Shown one piece after another: positions 62,600 through 64,000 of a DNA stretch of 64,000 nucleotides. Each line of letters starts with the position of its first letter. Within the stretch, counting starts at the first letter, position 1. This DNA is from Prochilodus magdalenae. Its lineage: Eukaryota; Chordata; Actinopteri; Characiformes; Prochilodontidae. A model generated the notes under the pieces. That model did not search any database, was not told where the DNA came from, and saw nothing but the letters and a program-made list of their open reading frames with translations. Position numbers and translations under genes: made by a program. The stretch is from NCBI GenBank assembly GCA_024036415.1, contig JAMWET010000473.1, positions 470,001-534,000 on the forward strand, written 5' to 3'.

Positions 62600-63115
62600 G
62601 GAACACAAAATGTTTAGATAATAATGGCGTATTGCATTTGATAATACCCAGAGTACAAAATATATATGCATGGTTGGACCGCCTTTAGTTTTGATCATGG
62701 CACACATTCGCCAATCAGTGTGTAGAAATGGTGCCTCATACCCCCCGAACCACTCTTTCACAATTTGAGACCAATGAATCCTGGCATTGTCATGTTGGAA
62801 TATACCCGTACTATCAAGGAAGAAAAAATCCATTGGTAGAATAACCAATAACCAGGTCAGCAGCCTCTCGTCTTAACCTGATGCGCCCATCACTCTGGAA
62901 CAGGGTAAATCAGGACTCATCAGACCACATGACCTTCTTCCATTGCTCCAGATTCCAATCTTTGAATTGAAGCTGTTTTTGCCTGGTTAGCCCCACCGAC
63001 AAATGGTCACCGACAAGTGCATTGTACACGTGGAAATGCTCTTACGTTCACTATTAAACCTATCCCTGAGTTCTACTGTTGTTGTTCTACCATTTGATTT
63101 CACCAAATGTGTGCA
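62600..63115 (-). mobile_element. Tc1-like transposon relic, antisense
   Basis: On the minus strand a frame near 62650-62850 reads GIFQHDNARIHWSQIVKEWF, the Tc1 block with the second catalytic Asp. The + strand words GACTCATCAGACCACATGAC and CTTCCATTGCTCCA mark the upstream catalytic region. No full open frame; the DNA-binding part is lost. Confidence 0.75.
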
Positions 63116-63118
63116 AAA

Positions 63119-63174
63119 TAAATACATCGACAAAAATGGAGATACAAGTTTTCCATTGGACAGTGGCGATATAT
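63119..63174. repeat. Terminal fragment of the short inverted-repeat element
   Basis: ATCGACAAAAATGGAGATAC then TTTTCCATTGGACAGTGGCG and ATAT, matching the right end of the copies at 12341, 15440 and 27579. Confidence 0.65.
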
Positions 63175-64000
63175 ATAATAAATACTATTATATACAGGAA
63201 TATCTTAAAACGTTCTTGCAAAAATCCTTATACATGTTAGATATCATTTTTTTCCAGTTTAGCTTGTTCAGCTTAACTGGCGACCATGTTGATGCTGCTT
63301 GGACAACAAACAACAATGGTCAATGCCAAGTCAAAACCCGGATCTTCAGATCAGTGAGATGCTGCGGGGTGTTGTGAAATGGGCAGAACCTTCTCAAACA
63401 TCACATAGCCGAAAGAATGTTGCATGAAGGAGTGGGAAAAACATTCTCTCAGTGACTGGCTGGTAGACAGTTATAGGAACCATCTAAGTTTTAGCCTAAA
63501 GGGGAAATACCAGCTATTCTTCTTCAGATAAATGATCATGTCAGTTTTCATTGTTTTGGCAAAAGGTGATGCAGTTACATAATTTTTCCTATAGATATTG
63601 TTCAAAAGAATATCAAATGTTGATATGTCCATATTTCATAATAACTACTTAATAGCTGTAATTCATGACTTTAAACAGAACTGAACAGATCTGGCTGCTC
63701 TATGGCTTCTGAGAGCATGCACATGTTTGCAGCAGTAGTGCTTGTTTTCAGTATTGGGTGTTTCTGCAGGACATATAGTATTCTTCCACCACAAAATTTA
63801 GGAAATTGCAATGGAATTGAATATCTGACTTAACAAAAGCAGATTGCGTAATAAAAGCCAGACTGCGCATTGTGTCCTCTTTGCCCAGAGCTCCGGCCCC
63901 ACAGCTGATTTAAATTCAGCTCCCTGGCACCCATTAAATGTATTGAGTAGAGAATTGGCCAAGATTTTAAAGGCAGTTACCCCGTTCCACCCTCCAAGAG

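Larger units (their letters stand above)
62415..64000 (+). other. Intron after the first cytoplasmic exon (3' end outside window)
   Basis: At least 1.6 kb. It holds a Tc1-like relic (62600-63115) abutting a fragment of the short inverted-repeat element (63119-63174). The last 150 bases are GC-richer and non-repetitive. No exon resembling the remaining Sidekick tail was found. Confidence 0.8.

Overview
The window is a piece of a teleost fish nuclear genome, almost entirely one large gene on the + strand. The evidence is GT-AG introns with teleost-style repeats (tRNA-derived SINEs, many Tc1-like transposon copies, long CT, CTCA and TATC microsatellites). Forty exons can be joined in frame from 2060 to 62414 (5,713 coding bases, 1,903 whole codons). 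They encode most of Sidekick-2, a homophilic cell-adhesion protein of the immunoglobulin superfamily that guides lamina-specific synapse formation in the retina. The call of sdk2 over sdk1 rests on the transmembrane and juxtamembrane sequence ([25 protein letters not shown]), the cytoplasmic motif [17 protein letters not shown], and FN3 motifs that match vertebrate SDK2 better. The sdk2a/sdk2b duplicate cannot be decided from this sequence. No second host gene was found on either strand.

Layout. Bases 1-2059 are intron. Five Ig domains (Ig2 to Ig6 of the usual six) lie at 2060-20809, two exons per domain. Thirteen fibronectin type III domains lie at 21591-58354. FN4 to FN9 are closely packed (34913-41914, several introns under 200 bp), whereas FN1/FN2 are separated by a 7.6 kb intron and the two halves of FN11 by a 4.4 kb intron. 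The transmembrane exon is at 58596-58736 and the first cytoplasmic exon at 62270-62414. The signal peptide and Ig1 (upstream) and the rest of the cytoplasmic tail with its PDZ-binding C-terminus (downstream) are outside the window. Most exon junctions at domain borders are phase 1, so domains form symmetric modules.

Introns. They carry two copies of one Tc1 lineage in opposite orientation (14091-15408, 39610-40988), other Tc1-like relics (15730-16660, 49255-50325, 54981-55492, 56700-57062, 62600-63115), and two tRNA-derived SINE families. A recurrent short inverted-repeat element ending in TCGTCGCTGTCC is present in several copies, one of them inside a 0.9 kb foldback. There is also a 1.9 kb CTCA array with higher-order structure, a telomere-like tract, and a 0.9 kb polypurine tract.

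I found no undescribed biological system such as a novel gene cluster or defence locus. The items most worth a second look are a GC-AG intron (38468-38588), the ordered CTCA array, the foldback and its element family, and a nested insertion bounded by a 15-bp duplication. Family comparisons are from recalled knowledge of vertebrate SDK2; no search was run.
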